From Herbaspirillum rubrisubalbicans (GTDB taxonomy: Bacteria > Pseudomonadota > Gammaproteobacteria > Burkholderiales > Burkholderiaceae_D), in contig NZ_CP024996.1 of NCBI RefSeq assembly GCF_003719195.1, positions 5,456,001 to 5,520,000 of the forward strand: a DNA stretch of 64,000 nt, written 5' to 3'. The notes under the pieces are model-generated. The model was not told the origin of the DNA. It searched no databases and saw nothing but the letters and a program-made list of their open reading frames with translations. This document shows, piece after piece, positions 63,740-64,000 of the stretch. The translations under genes and the position numbers were made by a program. Every line of letters starts with the position of its first letter. Positions within the stretch are counted from its first letter, which is position 1.

Positions 63740-64000
63740 ATGCTGCAAGTCAATGAACTGAACCAGTATTACGGCGCGGCCCATACACTGCGCGGTGTCT
63801 CGCTCGATGTGCAGAAGGGCAAAGTCTTGTCCCTGCTGGGCCGCAATGGCGTGGGCAAGACCACGTTGTTGAAATGCCTGATGGGCGTGCTGCCGGTGGC
63901 CCGTGGCAATGTCATGTTCGAAGGCCAGGACATCACCAAGCTCAAACCGCACCAGCGCGCCAAACTGGGCATCGCCTACGTGCCGCAGGGACGCGAGATC
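63740..64000 (+). CDS. urtE: Urea ABC transporter, ATP-binding protein UrtE (partial)
   Basis: First 87 residues of a LivF-type ATPase, cut by the window edge. It starts MLQVNELNQYYGAAHTLRGVSLDV and contains Walker A GRNGVGKTT and the Q-loop region GIAYVPQGREI. GGAG at 63726-63729 precedes the ATG at ten bases. It completes the urtABCDE set visible here; urease genes, if linked, lie outside. Confidence 0.93.
   Translation, partial: MLQVNELNQYYGAAHTLRGVSLDVQKGKVLSLLGRNGVGKTTLLKCLMGVLPVARGNVMFEGQDITKLKPHQRAKLGIAYVPQGREI

Overview
The window is GC-rich chromosomal DNA from a betaproteobacterium. Gene order (dprA, smg and topoisomerase together; a LiuR-controlled leucine operon; a urtABCDE urea transporter) and protein style point to the Oxalobacteraceae, most likely Herbaspirillum or a close relative. 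That is inference from gene content; no rRNA or tRNA gene is present to confirm it.

Layout. 1-3.9 kb: topB (cut by the window edge), smg and dprA on the minus strand, divergent from def. 4.0-14.2 kb: leucine/isovalerate catabolism, with the regulator liuR and two near-identical palindromic operators, liuA, liuB, liuD and liuE, interspersed with an HCCA-isomerase-like gene, a YchJ-like gene, two metallo-beta-lactamase-fold hydrolases and a YbaK-type deacylase. No liuC (methylglutaconyl-CoA hydratase) is present. 14.3-28.1 kb: an AT-richer accessory island with a two-partner secretion / contact-dependent inhibition locus. It holds a 3051-residue CdiA, its probable immunity gene, and the divergent transporter cdiB. 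Downstream of cdiA lies a graveyard of orphan modules: a fragment of a different CdiA allele, a barstar-type immunity gene without its toxin, and a broken toxin C-terminus with an intact zinc-ribbon partner. 28.1-43.9 kb: housekeeping and metabolic genes, including a small membrane protein, nitronate monooxygenase, MFS transporters, an HD-GYP protein, hisC, an AraC-like and a Crp/Fnr-like regulator sharing an inverted repeat, acyl-CoA synthetase, a molybdopterin-fold protein, a BASS transporter, ettA and rarD. 44.0-52.3 kb: one minus-strand operon with a GntR/FCD regulator, a dipeptide-type ABC importer, an amidase and ureidoglycolate lyase, probably for uptake and breakdown of an amide or ureide. 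52.5-58.3 kb: a Bcr/CflA efflux protein, a sugar-binding-type lipoprotein directly coupled to a diguanylate cyclase, and a ferritin-like protein. 58.6-64 kb: urtABCD and the start of urtE behind a good sigma-54 promoter.

How the genes work together. Two nitrogen-scavenging systems (ureide/amide import and hydrolysis; high-affinity urea import) lie 6-14 kb apart, and ureidoglycolate lyase itself releases urea. The liu operon takes isovaleryl-CoA towards acetoacetate and acetyl-CoA and needs a hydratase encoded elsewhere. The CDI island is for competition between neighbouring cells and shows repeated toxin/immunity exchange. The most interesting items are the CDI graveyard, the binding-protein/diguanylate-cyclase pair, the Crp/Fnr-AraC shared operator, and the sigma-54 control of urea uptake.
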